64,000 nucleotides of DNA from Lentisphaeria bacterium UBA1791 (GCA_002314455.1 DCFZ01000036.1:18744-82743), one strand, 5' to 3'. Positions 33,401 to 42,723 are shown, numbered from the stretch's first letter. Notes: generated by a model from the letters alone, not told the origin. Made by a program: numbers and translations.

Positions 33401-34315
33401 GTGACCGAAGTCCCGGCGGCGGCGCGCGGCGCATCGCACCTTGCCATTCGCCGCAAAGCAGGCGACGATGCGGGACCGTGGGAACTCCTGCCCGGAAACC
33501 TTGACTTGCCCCAAAACGTCACCTTGCATCCTTCCGGCAAGACCGCTTACGTCGCCCTCGTCGTCGACGACGAAATGCATTTCTCGCGGGCGGATTTCCT
33601 CGACGAAGCGGAAGCGAACTACCGTCACAAGCTCGCCATCATCGCGCTTTACCGGAAAAAATTTTCCCAGCAGGTCGACTATCTCGAACGCAAAGTGCAT
33701 TTTTCCAACGAGATCGTCATGACCTTTTTTCTCGACTACGCCGAGTGGAGAACCGACCTCGCCGACCTCGCGATTTTAACCGCGCTCGACGTGCCGCCGG
33801 AAACGCTTCGCAGCACGTCTTCCATCGACGCCGCCTTGGTCCGCGCGTCACAACAACTGGGCAAGGCGTTTGACTCCGTGACGGCAAAGATCCAAAAACG
33901 CTACGCGCTCTTTGAAGCCGCCAAAAATCTGGCGCGGCGCCTGCGAGCCGACACGTGGAGCCGCGACGACGTCGATTACGAACTGATCTTTCTCGCCCGC
34001 GACGGCTTTTTGCGCGCCCCCGAAATATTTGAAGCGTCGGAACGCATTTTAAAAGGATTAAAGCAACGGCTCGACCGGGCAGTCAGCGCTCCGCTCGACC
34101 GCGACGAAAAAAAAGGCGAAGCCATCGCACCCTACATCGAAAGATTTCAGATTGCGGCTTCGGAATACACGCTGGAAGACCACCCCGCGCTCGCCGAGTT
34201 CTATTTGCTCCTCGCGGAAGCGCGCATCGCCGTTTTCGCCCCTGAACTCGGGGCAAAAGTCAAAGCCGGCGCCGCCAAGATCGCCGAAGCCTGGCGGATG
34301 CTCCGGCTTGGATAA
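30446..34315 (+). CDS. hrpA: ATP-dependent RNA helicase HrpA (DEAH family)
   Basis: 1289 residues, close to E. coli HrpA (1300). Walker A GSTGSGKTTQ near residue 109, DEAH in ILDEAHERSLN near 195, SAT motif, and motif VI QRRGRCGRV near 393. Then winged-helix, ratchet and OB-like domains and the long HrpA-specific C-terminal region (from about 770). HrpA resolves stalled or collided ribosomes in E. coli. No Shine-Dalgarno stands out; the gene may be read with the esterase. Confidence 0.93.
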   Translation: MTDELLQKFDEAWRTLRRRDALRLAAGREKLLRWEKAGVAAEHANEVKTYLERFSAALAASLAAKADALQFDFPDELPISPIIPEIVESLKKNPVTIVCGSTGSGKTTQLPKAALAAGLGRTGLIGCTQPRRIAATALASRIAEELHVECGKEVGVKIRFDNRTCADTVVKFMTDGILLAESRTDRDLDDYSCIILDEAHERSLNIDFLLGCFKTILPRRNDLRLIISSATLESKRISEFFDNAPIFEIPGGLHPIEDCYFPELAEMELPQAVARAVDFATTLDPRGDALVFLPGEREIRDVMEVLKKENLRQTEILPLYGRLTAGEQQKIFHRSNLRRIVLATNVAETSLTIPGIRFVIDSGLVRLSRYNPRLRLQELRVEFASQAAIRQRRGRCGRVTDGVCLHLYGEEALREAPDYTAPEIQRASLAGVILQMAELHLPEIEHFPFLDPPGAALIKEGRTTLSDLRAIDGTGKITPLGHELAKLPVDPHVGKLLIDARKIGEIPTIAVIAAALSLPDPAERPFEEAKLADSRHRQFDHEKSDFLGMVKLWRAFHDGENRPEGETLRAFCKKNYYNFRRLREWKALVGDLLEIFSPGKEKITEAETRDVDQKYDLIHKLLLGAMPRRLAIFDPEQKNYFDMNGKRFTIFPGSGLARLKTPPPWLLVLALMETSRVWARCVAEAKPEYLVEVAPQLCRMQYDQICFEPERGYVTARERITAGALPIHPGRRRHYGSVDPEKAREIFLADGLAQGLAQSRTCAWINRFNAMRQKIEALEIRMRCPGRLIDDEAIADYFRATLPEEITSVDAAEKRFIKDHRDFAPDEKVLLAGDEDIAADLRRFPANWTAGGIKMALHYEFAPGEENDGVTALVRERDLAQLPADFGEWNVPGYLAWKVEFLLKKLPKEIRRQIAPLAERAQEFADGVLDGSIFTDRSLADALRDYLAEYCDVDVSAALFDDVALPAFTQLKLAVTDAQNRVLRIVTEVPAAARGASHLAIRRKAGDDAGPWELLPGNLDLPQNVTLHPSGKTAYVALVVDDEMHFSRADFLDEAEANYRHKLAIIALYRKKFSQQVDYLERKVHFSNEIVMTFFLDYAEWRTDLADLAILTALDVPPETLRSTSSIDAALVRASQQLGKAFDSVTAKIQKRYALFEAAKNLARRLRADTWSRDDVDYELIFLARDGFLRAPEIFEASERILKGLKQRLDRAVSAPLDRDEKKGEAIAPYIERFQIAASEYTLEDHPALAEFYLLLAEARIAVFAPELGAKVKAGAAKIAEAWRMLRLG

Positions 34316-34336
34316 ATAACTTCCTTCATTTCCCGC

Positions 34337-34364
34337 TTGACAAAAAAAAGTTTTGCGTTATATT
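34337..34364 (+). promoter_or_regulatory. sigma70-type promoter of the 296-residue secreted protein
   Basis: TTGACA, 16-bp spacer, TATATT, about 53 bases before the ATG. Confidence 0.7.
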
Positions 34365-34416
34365 TGAAAAGAATAAGACGCAAAAAGTTGGCGTCTGCAA
34401 AAAAAAGGAAGAAACC

Positions 34417-35307
34417 ATGAAAAAACTCTATTTGTTGCTGACGCTCTTTGCGGTCGCGCTGGGATTTTCCGCCGGCGCCGTCGAATTGACGAGCTATGCC
34501 CCCAACGACACCAATGTGATCGTCTACGCGAATGCCCGCAAGATCAGTCAATCCCGCATTTACCGCGCGATGCTCCAACAGTATCCGCAGATCAAAGCTT
34601 CTCTCGACAATTTTGACGCTGAAGTCAAAAAAGAAACCGGTCTTGCGTTACCGCAACTGCTCAATTCGGAAACGTGCCTTTTTGTCAACGTCCGCAATTT
34701 TGAAAACGACCCCCAATTTGATTTGCTCTTTTGTGCCGACGCCCCGGTCGCCAAGACGGTTTTCGACAAAAGCGAAAAAGAAGGGAAAGACACACTCTTT
34801 TCTTTGCAGGGGAAACGCGCCATAAAGACCGATGAATATTGCCTCGTTGAGATGACTCCTTATATGGCAAGCCTTTCCTCGCAAACGCGGGTTTTGACGC
34901 AAGGGCAAAATAAACTTTCCCCCGGCATTGACAAGAGTGCGCTCATCAGCGCGACGCTGGATTTTTCCTGCGTCAACATCCCGGTCGATGAAGAGAATCC
35001 GCTCACCAAGATCGCGCAACACCTGCAGCTTGTTTCTTTCAATTGCCGGGAAACGGCAATTGGCGTCCGGCTGGAAATCGTTTCCCGCTTTGACAATCAG
35101 GAAGCCGCCAAAGACGCGGAAGCTTTTGCGCGCCTTATGAAAAAAATGCTCATCGAACAGGCGCAAAAAATGCAGACTGCCGAAAATCAAGCCATCATCA
35201 ATGCGGTTTCCGGCATTCAGATCGAACAAAGTCAAAATAAAGTCACCCTCTACGGCGACTTGACCGATCAGGAATTTTTGACTTTCATCGGTATGATGAG
35301 CAACTGA
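34417..35307 (+). CDS. Secreted protein of unknown function
   Basis: 296 residues. Signal peptide MKKLYLLLTLFAVALGFSAGA, cleavage near 21. The mature part begins VELTSYAPNDTNVIVYANARK, a pattern seen in periplasmic proteins with repeated alpha/beta units. No catalytic motif. Starts after AAAAAGGAAG; own promoter and terminator, so a single-gene unit. Confidence 0.75.
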   Translation: MKKLYLLLTLFAVALGFSAGAVELTSYAPNDTNVIVYANARKISQSRIYRAMLQQYPQIKASLDNFDAEVKKETGLALPQLLNSETCLFVNVRNFENDPQFDLLFCADAPVAKTVFDKSEKEGKDTLFSLQGKRAIKTDEYCLVEMTPYMASLSSQTRVLTQGQNKLSPGIDKSALISATLDFSCVNIPVDEENPLTKIAQHLQLVSFNCRETAIGVRLEIVSRFDNQEAAKDAEAFARLMKKMLIEQAQKMQTAENQAIINAVSGIQIEQSQNKVTLYGDLTDQEFLTFIGMMSN

Positions 35308-35327
35308 AATCCAGCATCTGCTGCAAT

Positions 35328-35362
35328 CCGGGATGCCGTCAAATACGGCATTCCGGTTTTTT
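35328..35362 (+). terminator. Intrinsic terminator after the secreted protein gene
   Basis: CCGGGATGCCGT and ACGGCATTCCGG form a 12-bp stem (one G-T pair) with loop CAAAT, then six T. Confidence 0.9.
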
Positions 35363-35431
35363 ATATATACCAAAGTTAATCGCCAAAGCGGAAGCGGTCA
35401 AAGTTTTTTTCTGTTTTTTTTCTGTTTGAGG

Positions 35432-35460
35432 TTGATTTTTCCCTGAAATTGGAGTATATT
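35432..35460 (+). promoter_or_regulatory. sigma70-type promoter of the SSS symporter gene
   Basis: TTGATT, 17-bp spacer, TATATT, about 47 bases before the ATG. Confidence 0.65.
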
Positions 35461-35506
35461 GCGGGGTCACAACCCAAAAAGAACTCAAACAACACAGGAG
35501 TATTTT

Positions 35507-37831
35507 ATGCATTGGATTGATTGGCTCATTATGTTGATTCCGGCGACGTTCGTCATCTTTATGGGATTCTACAGCCGCCGTTACATCGTCGGGGTTTCCG
35601 ATTACCTCGTCGCCGGACGCGTCGGTCGTCGTTATATGCTGACGACTGCAAACACGCTCGCCGCGCTGGGATTGGTGACCGTCGTTATGTACGTGGAAGT
35701 CTACTACAAGACCGGGTTTTCACTTGCATTCTTTCAAACTATTTTGCTGCCGATCACGGTCATCCTCAGCTTGCTCGGCTATATGAGCTACCGCTTCCGC
35801 GAAACCCGCGCGATGAGCATCGGTCAGTTGCTGGAAATGCGCTATTGCCGCAGTCTGCGTATTTTTGCGAGCTTCCTCCGCATCATCGCCGACATCCTCG
35901 CCAACGTCATCATGCCGGCGATTGCGGCGCGTTTCTTTATCGCCTATCTTGATCTGCCGACTTTTATCAACATTTTCGGCTGGCATTGCCCGACGTTTAT
36001 GATCGTCGTCTTTGTCACGCTGGCGCTTGCGATCAGTATGATCCTCGCCGGCGGCACGCTCTCGATCCTCGTCACCAACACGTTGCAGAGCATCATCGTC
36101 CTGCCGCTTTTGCTCCTTTTCATCATCTTTGTGCTCTATAAGTTCAACTGGGGCACGGAAGTCGCCCCCGTGCTGATGGACCGCGCCGCCGGTGAGAGTT
36201 TCATCAACCCCTACGACGTCAGCAAACTGCGCGACTTCAACATTTTCACGCTGTTGGTCGTGCCGATCGTTCAGGCGTTTCTTCACACCATCAGCGGTTC
36301 GACCGGATCGCAAAATGCGTGCAAAAGCGCACACGAAGGCAAGATCGCCGCGATCCTCAGCACCTGGAGCAATGCTTTTACCGTTATTTTCTACGTTGTC
36401 ATTGCGCTTGCGATCATCATCGTGATGAACCACAAAAACTACGCCAACGACGCGCGTGACATCCGCATTGCGATCACCAACAAGATCGTCGAAGATCCAT
36501 CGATCGCCACGCCGCAGGAACGCCAAAAGATTTCCGCCGACGTGCAGGCGTTGCCGCCCAACATCCACGAGATCGGCGTCGATGCGCCGCTGTCGCAAAG
36601 CAACACGCTGGACGACAAAGTTTTTGAAACCGTGCAGAGAGATTTCACCGCCGCGAACCCCAATGACGAGGGCGCCGGCAACAGCAAAACGCAGCAATTC
36701 AAAACGCTTTTCCGCCAGATGATGCTCCCGATGGCGATGCGCCAGATGCTCCCCGTCGGCATGATCGGACTTTTCTGCCTGATGATCGTGCTTTTCATCG
36801 TTTCGACCGACGACAGCCGGATCTTCGGTGAAGTGACCATCGTCGTGCAGGACTGCGTCGTTCCTTTCGTGAGCCGCGAATGGCTCACCCCCGAACGCCA
36901 CATCAAATTGATCAAGATATTCTCGTTGCTCGTCGGCCTGATCTATTTAGTCTGTTCCTATTTTATGGCACAGCTGGACTACATCAAAATGTTCGTTGAC
37001 GGCGTTTTCGGCGTCTGGCTCGCCGGTTGCGGCCCGATGTTCGTTTTCGGTCTCTACAGCCGCTTCGGCACCTCCGCCGGTGCGTGGGCTTCGCTGTTAA
37101 GCGGTTCGTTGCTCAACCTTTTCGGTTTGATTATCCGCTACACCTGGCCGGGGACGCTCTACCCCTTCATCAACCGGCACGGCTGGGTTGAATCGCTGGA
37201 TCATTTCCTGCAGAAGATCTCCTTGCCGCCCATTCTGGAATTCAAGATGAATGAACTGGTCAGCCCGATCAACCCGATCGAATGGAGTTTCTTTGCGACG
37301 ATGGTTTCGATCATTGTCTACATCGTGGTTTCGTGGCTCACCTACAAGGAGCCTTTCAACCTCGACCGCATGCTCCACCGCGGCAAGTACGCCACCGAGG
37401 GCGCCAAGCCGATCAAGTCGGAATGGACGTGGAAGAGCGTCTGGGGCAAGCTCATCGGCATCACCCCCGAATACACCAAGGGCGATAAAGTCATCGCGTG
37501 GGGTGTTTTCGCCTACACTTACGGCTACAAGTTCTTCCTCTGCTTCGTCGTCGTTGTCATCTACAATATTTTCTCGCCGTGGCAGCTTCAGTGGTGGAGT
37601 CACTACTTCCTCATCACTTCGCTCGTCATCCCCGGCATCATGGCGGCGATCACGTCGGTTTGGTTTGCCTGGGGCGGTACCCGCGACCTGATCCTCTGCT
37701 TCCGCGAGTTGAAAGGACGCGTCGCCAATCCGCTGGACAACGGCATGGTCGCCGAAGACGGCGTCTCACTCGATGAAGAAGCACACATGGCAGAGGTTGA
37801 TTCACAAAAGGACGCTTCCTCTCAACAATAA
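35507..37831 (+). CDS. Sodium:solute symporter family protein, large
   Basis: 774 residues from ATG 35507, after ACAGGAG. SSS fold with about 13-14 membrane helices; landmarks are SDYLVAGR near residue 34, GGTLSILVTNTLQSII near 184-199 and GSTGSQNACKSA near 263. Usual SSS proteins have 480-600 residues. Here a hydrophilic segment of about 100 residues (about 306-410) separates two helices, and there is an acidic C-terminal tail. Substrate unknown; sodium-driven uptake of a sugar, organic acid or amino acid is the family norm. Ends at its own terminator. Confidence 0.85.
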   Translation: MHWIDWLIMLIPATFVIFMGFYSRRYIVGVSDYLVAGRVGRRYMLTTANTLAALGLVTVVMYVEVYYKTGFSLAFFQTILLPITVILSLLGYMSYRFRETRAMSIGQLLEMRYCRSLRIFASFLRIIADILANVIMPAIAARFFIAYLDLPTFINIFGWHCPTFMIVVFVTLALAISMILAGGTLSILVTNTLQSIIVLPLLLLFIIFVLYKFNWGTEVAPVLMDRAAGESFINPYDVSKLRDFNIFTLLVVPIVQAFLHTISGSTGSQNACKSAHEGKIAAILSTWSNAFTVIFYVVIALAIIIVMNHKNYANDARDIRIAITNKIVEDPSIATPQERQKISADVQALPPNIHEIGVDAPLSQSNTLDDKVFETVQRDFTAANPNDEGAGNSKTQQFKTLFRQMMLPMAMRQMLPVGMIGLFCLMIVLFIVSTDDSRIFGEVTIVVQDCVVPFVSREWLTPERHIKLIKIFSLLVGLIYLVCSYFMAQLDYIKMFVDGVFGVWLAGCGPMFVFGLYSRFGTSAGAWASLLSGSLLNLFGLIIRYTWPGTLYPFINRHGWVESLDHFLQKISLPPILEFKMNELVSPINPIEWSFFATMVSIIVYIVVSWLTYKEPFNLDRMLHRGKYATEGAKPIKSEWTWKSVWGKLIGITPEYTKGDKVIAWGVFAYTYGYKFFLCFVVVVIYNIFSPWQLQWWSHYFLITSLVIPGIMAAITSVWFAWGGTRDLILCFRELKGRVANPLDNGMVAEDGVSLDEEAHMAEVDSQKDASSQQ

Positions 37832-37843
37832 CATTTCATACGG

Positions 37844-37876
37844 ATCCTCCCGATATTTTCGGGAGGATTTGTTTTT
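37844..37876 (+). terminator. Intrinsic terminator after the symporter gene
   Basis: TCCTCCCGA and TCGGGAGGA form a 9-bp stem with loop TATTT, followed by TTTGTTTTT. Confidence 0.8.
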
Positions 37877-37891
37877 GAAACAAGAGAACTT

Positions 37892-39031
37892 ATGAATTCA
37901 GTTGGAGTCAACAGGTTTTATTTTGTTCTGCCGGCTTACGATCCAGATGAAAAAATGATTCCGCTGGTGCGGGAATTGGCGGCACAAAAATCGCCGGACG
38001 ATCGCATTCTGATCATCGACGACGGATCAACTCCGACGCACCGGAAAAAAATCTTTGCTCCGCTTGAAGAGTTACCTGACGTCACAATCTTGCATCACGA
38101 AGTCAATCGCGGCAAAGGCGCCGCATTGAAGACGGCTTTTCGATTCATACTCGATCAACCGGATCTTGCCACGATCGCAGGTTGCGTAACGGCGGACTGC
38201 GACGGTCAACATCCGGTCGCGCGGATGCTGGAAGCCAAAGCGATCATGGAGAAAAATCCCGATGCGCTGGTCTTGGGATGCCGCCGATTTTCCGGCGATC
38301 TGCCATGGAAAAGCCAACTGGGAAACCAGATCACCAAATGGACATTCCGCGTTTTGTTGCGCCGGCCGATTTCCGACACCCAGACGGGCTTGCGGGGGAT
38401 CCCCGCCGCCTTCATGCAATTGTACTTGAAGATCCCGCAAAACCGCTTTGAATACGAAACGCAGATGTTGCTAGTCACGCCGGAAAATCACTTCGTGGAA
38501 TTTCCGCTTGAAACGATTTATTTCGATCAAAATTCCGGTACACATTTCCGTCCGGTCAAAGATGCGCTCCGCATTTACGGAGTCGTTTTCCATTTCTTTT
38601 TCAGCAGGATCTGGCTCTTTTTTCTCTCATCGCTCAGCGCCTATTTCGTCGATCTCGGTCTCTTTTCTTTGCTCTTTTACCGGTTTTTGACCACTCCCGT
38701 CGTTTGCAATCTGCCATTCTTGGGCGTCATCGACATCCGGCTTTTCCTCTGCTGTACGGGGGCTCGAGTCGTTTCGTCCATCTGGAATTTTTCCATCAAC
38801 CGGATCATCGTTTTCCGCAAGAAAAAGGCCGCACAGCTGGGGCGCGACCTTGTCCGCTACTACCTTTTGGCGTTATGCATTATGTTGCTTTCCTGGGGAG
38901 CGCTCGAAATCGTCACCCGGTTTTGGATCGCGGAACGCCTTGCCTGGCTTGCCAAGATCCTGATCGACGCGGTGCTTTTCCTCTTTTCTTACACGGTTCA
39001 GCGCAACCACATATTCAATCAGGGTAAATAA
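37892..39031 (+). CDS. GT2 glycosyltransferase fused to a GtrA-like membrane domain
   Basis: 379 residues. Residues 1-235 are a dolichol/undecaprenyl-phosphate sugar transferase type GT-A domain: FVLPAYDPDE, DDGST, NRGKGAALKTAF, CDGQHP, SDTQTGLRGIP. From about 238 come four membrane helices with the GtrA-type pattern (LSAYFVDLGLFSLL, SSIWNFSINRIIVFRKKK). It likely charges a polyprenyl phosphate with a sugar and flips or anchors it. Two bases separate it from the next membrane protein gene. Confidence 0.85.
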   Translation: MNSVGVNRFYFVLPAYDPDEKMIPLVRELAAQKSPDDRILIIDDGSTPTHRKKIFAPLEELPDVTILHHEVNRGKGAALKTAFRFILDQPDLATIAGCVTADCDGQHPVARMLEAKAIMEKNPDALVLGCRRFSGDLPWKSQLGNQITKWTFRVLLRRPISDTQTGLRGIPAAFMQLYLKIPQNRFEYETQMLLVTPENHFVEFPLETIYFDQNSGTHFRPVKDALRIYGVVFHFFFSRIWLFFLSSLSAYFVDLGLFSLLFYRFLTTPVVCNLPFLGVIDIRLFLCCTGARVVSSIWNFSINRIIVFRKKKAAQLGRDLVRYYLLALCIMLLSWGALEIVTRFWIAERLAWLAKILIDAVLFLFSYTVQRNHIFNQGK

Positions 39032-39032
39032 G

Positions 39033-40919
39033 ATGCTGTTTCTGCTTTTTTGCGGGATGCTTTTCTTTTTGTTTTCGGCAACCTTTGCAGCGGCGCTGTG
39101 GACAAACGAAAAAGCGGAAAAACTTTGGTTGCCGATTCTGCTTGCCAACGCATTGATTTTCTATCTCGGCGTTTCCCTGCATATGATGGATGCGTTTTTT
39201 TATGGGCTTTACGCGGTCAATATGCTCGCATTGCCGATCACGATCGCCATCAAGTTGTGGAAAAACGAGTCGATTCCGTGGCGCAATCTGACCACTCCCG
39301 GGATCGTTTTCCTCACTGCCGGACTGTTTGCCGTTTTCTGGAAAAACGACCATCCTTCATTTTACTGGTGGGATGTGATCTCTCATTGGGGCACTTACAG
39401 CAAACTCTTGTTTTTTGAAGGAAAACTTTCCTGCGAATACCCGCCGGATATACTGCTTCACGCATCTTATCCCCCGGGACAGGGAATCCTTTCCGTCATG
39501 GTGCACAAATGCTTTTGGGGCGTACCGTTTCAGGAAAGGATCGTCCTTTTCGGGCATGATCTTATCACCTGGGGCGTATTTGCCCGGCTTTTCAGTTGCT
39601 GCAACTGGCAGAATTGGAAAAAGATCTTCTTCTTTGAAGCCGTCCTGTTGCTTCTCGCTTACCCGTTGGTCATCTGCAACGTATACACCTGCGGCTACTG
39701 CGATTGCGCGCTGGCGCTGTTGTTTGCCGTTGCGATGTACGACGTCGTCACCACGCCGCTGGATCAGGTGCGGAAGTTTTTTGAGCTTGCCGTGATGCTT
39801 TCATTCCTTTTTCTGATCCGCAACGCGGGGTGGGGATACGCCATCGGATTGTTGATCCTTTACGCGATCCGCATTCTCCGGAATTTCCGGCAGGCAACCG
39901 ATACGTGGGGCAAGAAATGCGCAATACTGACGATGTTCGCGTTGCCCGTGATCGTGAAGCTTTCCTGGGTATGGCAATTGAAACATTACCACACCTTCCT
40001 CCGTTTCGGCGGAAATCACATCACGTGGCAGGCGATCAGCGATCTGATCATCAATAAAACCACCTTTTTTCTGCACGCGCTGGGTGCGTTTGGACTCCGG
40101 TTGTGCATGGGATATCTGGAAGCATTCCTCGTGCTGGTTTTCCTATTGTGGTGGGTCGCCCGCCGCAGTCGGGATCCCCAAAAGATGCTTCAGGCAAAGA
40201 CTTTGATCATTTTCAACAGCATTGCGTTTGCGCTTTTTGGCATCACGCTTTTCCTCTATTATCAGTTTGAGTTCATGAACAGCTACAATTTTCCCTGCGA
40301 TGTATTGAACGAAAGCGATTTTCCCTCATTGCGCCGCTATTACAGCTCTTTTCTTTTCCCGTTTCTGATCGTCGTTCTTCTGTTTTTCGGCGACGCCACC
40401 AAGCAGGAAAAAACCGCACCGGCGAAAAAGGGGAAGCGCGCGCTTTGCCTTACTGCCGCAGTGATTTGGCTGACGGCATACGGCAGTTTATATTTAGGCA
40501 AGCAGTTGACGTATTTCTGTTTCCAATACGACAACACCGCCGTCTGGCGCAGAGAGTCTGAAATGATCGAAAGATTTGCCGATTTATTGCTGGCGCCGGA
40601 GGTGCGCTTTGCCATTTTGGACACAAAAAGTTACGGGTTCAAATCGCTCTGCTTCACTTATTGGGCTCCGCACAACCACAAGCTGGTCGGCGAGTTATTC
40701 GGTAAGAATTGCCTGAATCCGATGCCGACGGCAGAAGTCCAAAACGCGCTGTTGAAACACCAGATCCATTATGTATACGCAGCAGAAGCGTTGCCTGAAT
40801 TTTATCAGATGCACCCAGAGCTTTTCCTCGATCAGGAACTTGAGTCGCTGGAAGACACGCTCTTTCAAGTCATGCCCGACGGACGCCTGCGGAAAGTTTC
40901 CGGCCCTGGGCGCCAGTAA
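39033..40919 (+). CDS. Polytopic membrane protein, possible GT-C glycosyltransferase
   Basis: 628 residues with about 12 hydrophobic segments and a soluble C-terminal ~110 residues. The first large loop holds FYWWDVISHWGTYSKLLF and SYPPGQGILS, an arrangement with acidic residues and tyrosines like the catalytic loop of GT-C enzymes, which take sugars from polyprenyl phosphate. Start is 2 bases after the GT2-GtrA gene, which would supply such a donor. No family name can be given. Ends 5 bases from a convergent helicase gene. Confidence 0.7.
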   Translation: MLFLLFCGMLFFLFSATFAAALWTNEKAEKLWLPILLANALIFYLGVSLHMMDAFFYGLYAVNMLALPITIAIKLWKNESIPWRNLTTPGIVFLTAGLFAVFWKNDHPSFYWWDVISHWGTYSKLLFFEGKLSCEYPPDILLHASYPPGQGILSVMVHKCFWGVPFQERIVLFGHDLITWGVFARLFSCCNWQNWKKIFFFEAVLLLLAYPLVICNVYTCGYCDCALALLFAVAMYDVVTTPLDQVRKFFELAVMLSFLFLIRNAGWGYAIGLLILYAIRILRNFRQATDTWGKKCAILTMFALPVIVKLSWVWQLKHYHTFLRFGGNHITWQAISDLIINKTTFFLHALGAFGLRLCMGYLEAFLVLVFLLWWVARRSRDPQKMLQAKTLIIFNSIAFALFGITLFLYYQFEFMNSYNFPCDVLNESDFPSLRRYYSSFLFPFLIVVLLFFGDATKQEKTAPAKKGKRALCLTAAVIWLTAYGSLYLGKQLTYFCFQYDNTAVWRRESEMIERFADLLLAPEVRFAILDTKSYGFKSLCFTYWAPHNHKLVGELFGKNCLNPMPTAEVQNALLKHQIHYVYAAEALPEFYQMHPELFLDQELESLEDTLFQVMPDGRLRKVSGPGRQ

Positions 40920-40924
40920 GGAAA

Positions 40925-42682
40925 TTACTTTTCCTTGCGTTTGGCGCGTTTCGGTTTCAATTCAACGGTCGCGGAAACCTCCTCGACCCACGCCTTGAGA
41001 TCTTTGGAATCGAGGGAACTCTTTTTCCGGCGCGATTCTTCCATAATCGGCGCTTTCGGGCGCGATGCGGGGGCATGATTTTCCGGCACGTCATCCGCGT
41101 AAGCGATGCGCGGGAACATCTTTTCGCCACGCTTGATCAAAAGTTTCGCATCCTCCACCGTCAGATTGACGAAGCTGAAACGATCGAAACAATCGATGCG
41201 CCCGACGCGGTTCTTTTTGATTTTTGCGCGTTCCCAGAGGAAATCGAGCATCCGCACGGCGCCGTAGCCATCCGTTTTACCCACGCCGATATAGACGCGT
41301 TTTCCGGCGGGATCGTCAGGCGTTTCCTGCCAGTTTTTGCGTTCTTTCGGTTTGCGCGGTGCGCCGATCTCGGGATAATGCGACGCAAGCAAGGTATCCT
41401 TAAAGCGCAACTTGAGCATCGCGCCGATTACTTCGGCAGGATTGTCGCTCATCGAGCAGAGCTCCTCGGCGAAACCGAGATAATCCAAATGCTTGCCGTC
41501 GGCGATCATTTCAGCAATCTGCGTTGCGAAATCCGCCTTTTTCCCCTCGATCAACGCGCGGACACCGGGTATCTCGGCTTTTTGAATTGCCACGTTGACG
41601 CTCTTTTGGATCAACGCAAAACGGTGCGCTTCGCCGGGCGTCACAAGCGTAACGGCACATCCGCGCTTGCCCGCACGCCCGGTGCGCCCGATGCGGTGGA
41701 TGTAAATTTCCGCATTGAGCGGCAACGCGTAGTTGATGACGTGGGTCAGATCGTTGACGTCGATGCCGCGCGCGGCGACGTCGGTCGCGACGAGCAACGG
41801 AAACTTTTTCGCCTTGAATTGGTCGATCGTGCGCAACCGCTGCGCCTGCGAGATCTCGCCGTGGAGCGCTTCGACGCGGAAGTTGCGCTGTTTTAGGTTT
41901 TCGACCAATTCGTCGACATCGAGCCGGGTGCGGCAGAAAATCAGGCCGTAGCAGTCGCGGATCGTCGCAAGAATCCGGCAGAGCGCTTCGAGTTTTTCCT
42001 CGCGGCGCACTTCAAAGTAAAACTGGTCGGTCAGATCGCCGGAAACGACTTCGCTTTCGGCGCGGATCACTTCCGGATCGCGCATGAATTTTTCCGCGAT
42101 GGCGCGGATGGCATCCGGCATCGTCGCCGAAAACATCAGCATTTGCCGTTCGGCGTTGCATTCGGCAAGGATCGCTTCGATGTCTTCAATAAAGCCCATA
42201 TCGAGCATCTCGTCCGCCTCGTCGAGCACAGCAAAGCGGATGGCGTTCAATTTCAGCACGTTGCGGCGCAAAAGGTCGAGGATCCGTCCGGGCGTGCCGA
42301 TGACAATGTCGACGCCCGTTTTGAGTTTCTGAATCTGTACTTCGATCGGCTGACCGCCGAAAAAGGGGGCGATCTTCACGTTGCGTTCGCCGCAGAAAGA
42401 ACTTAATTCGTCGGCGATCTGAATGCTCAATTCGCGCGTGGGCGAAAGGATCAGCGCCTGAACGCCCGCCCGGGGCGTTGTCTTCTCGAGGATCGGCAGA
42501 CCGAATGCCGCCGTCTTGCCCGTCCCCGTCTGCGCCTGACCGATCAAATCGCGCGTACCGGCGAGCAGTTTCGGGATCACCAGTTTCTGAATCGGAGTCG
42601 GTTCCGCAAAACCTTTGGCGTCGAGTGCCGCGAGCGCGGCGGCGGAAATGCCGAGTTCGGCAAATTGAGATAAATCGTTCAT
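40925..42682 (-). CDS. DEAD-box RNA helicase with DbpA-type RNA-binding domain
   Basis: 585 residues from ATG 42682. Motifs in order: Q-motif FAEPTPIQ, AQTGTGKTAA, PTREL, DEAD in VLDEADEMLDMG, SAT, ARGIDV and HRIGRTGRAGKRG. The region at about 455-530 (KRVYIGVGKTDGYGAVRMLDFL) is the DbpA/CsdA RNA-binding domain. Acts in ribosome assembly or cold-shock RNA remodelling, by analogy to DeaD/CsdA. The basic tail is RPKAPIMEESRRKKSS and beyond. Own promoter upstream, divergent from the glyoxalase-fold gene. Confidence 0.92.
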   Translation of the reverse strand: MNDLSQFAELGISAAALAALDAKGFAEPTPIQKLVIPKLLAGTRDLIGQAQTGTGKTAAFGLPILEKTTPRAGVQALILSPTRELSIQIADELSSFCGERNVKIAPFFGGQPIEVQIQKLKTGVDIVIGTPGRILDLLRRNVLKLNAIRFAVLDEADEMLDMGFIEDIEAILAECNAERQMLMFSATMPDAIRAIAEKFMRDPEVIRAESEVVSGDLTDQFYFEVRREEKLEALCRILATIRDCYGLIFCRTRLDVDELVENLKQRNFRVEALHGEISQAQRLRTIDQFKAKKFPLLVATDVAARGIDVNDLTHVINYALPLNAEIYIHRIGRTGRAGKRGCAVTLVTPGEAHRFALIQKSVNVAIQKAEIPGVRALIEGKKADFATQIAEMIADGKHLDYLGFAEELCSMSDNPAEVIGAMLKLRFKDTLLASHYPEIGAPRKPKERKNWQETPDDPAGKRVYIGVGKTDGYGAVRMLDFLWERAKIKKNRVGRIDCFDRFSFVNLTVEDAKLLIKRGEKMFPRIAYADDVPENHAPASRPKAPIMEESRRKKSSLDSKDLKAWVEEVSATVELKPKRAKRKEK

Positions 42683-42723
42683 CAAAAAATTCTTTCCGAA
42701 AAAAACGTTGAAATCAAGTGTAT

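Noticed and set aside
31157..33700. 847-codon open frame antisense to hrpA
   Set aside because: Mirror of hrpA codons; no motif, no ribosome-binding site, and hrpA motifs are complete on the plus strand.
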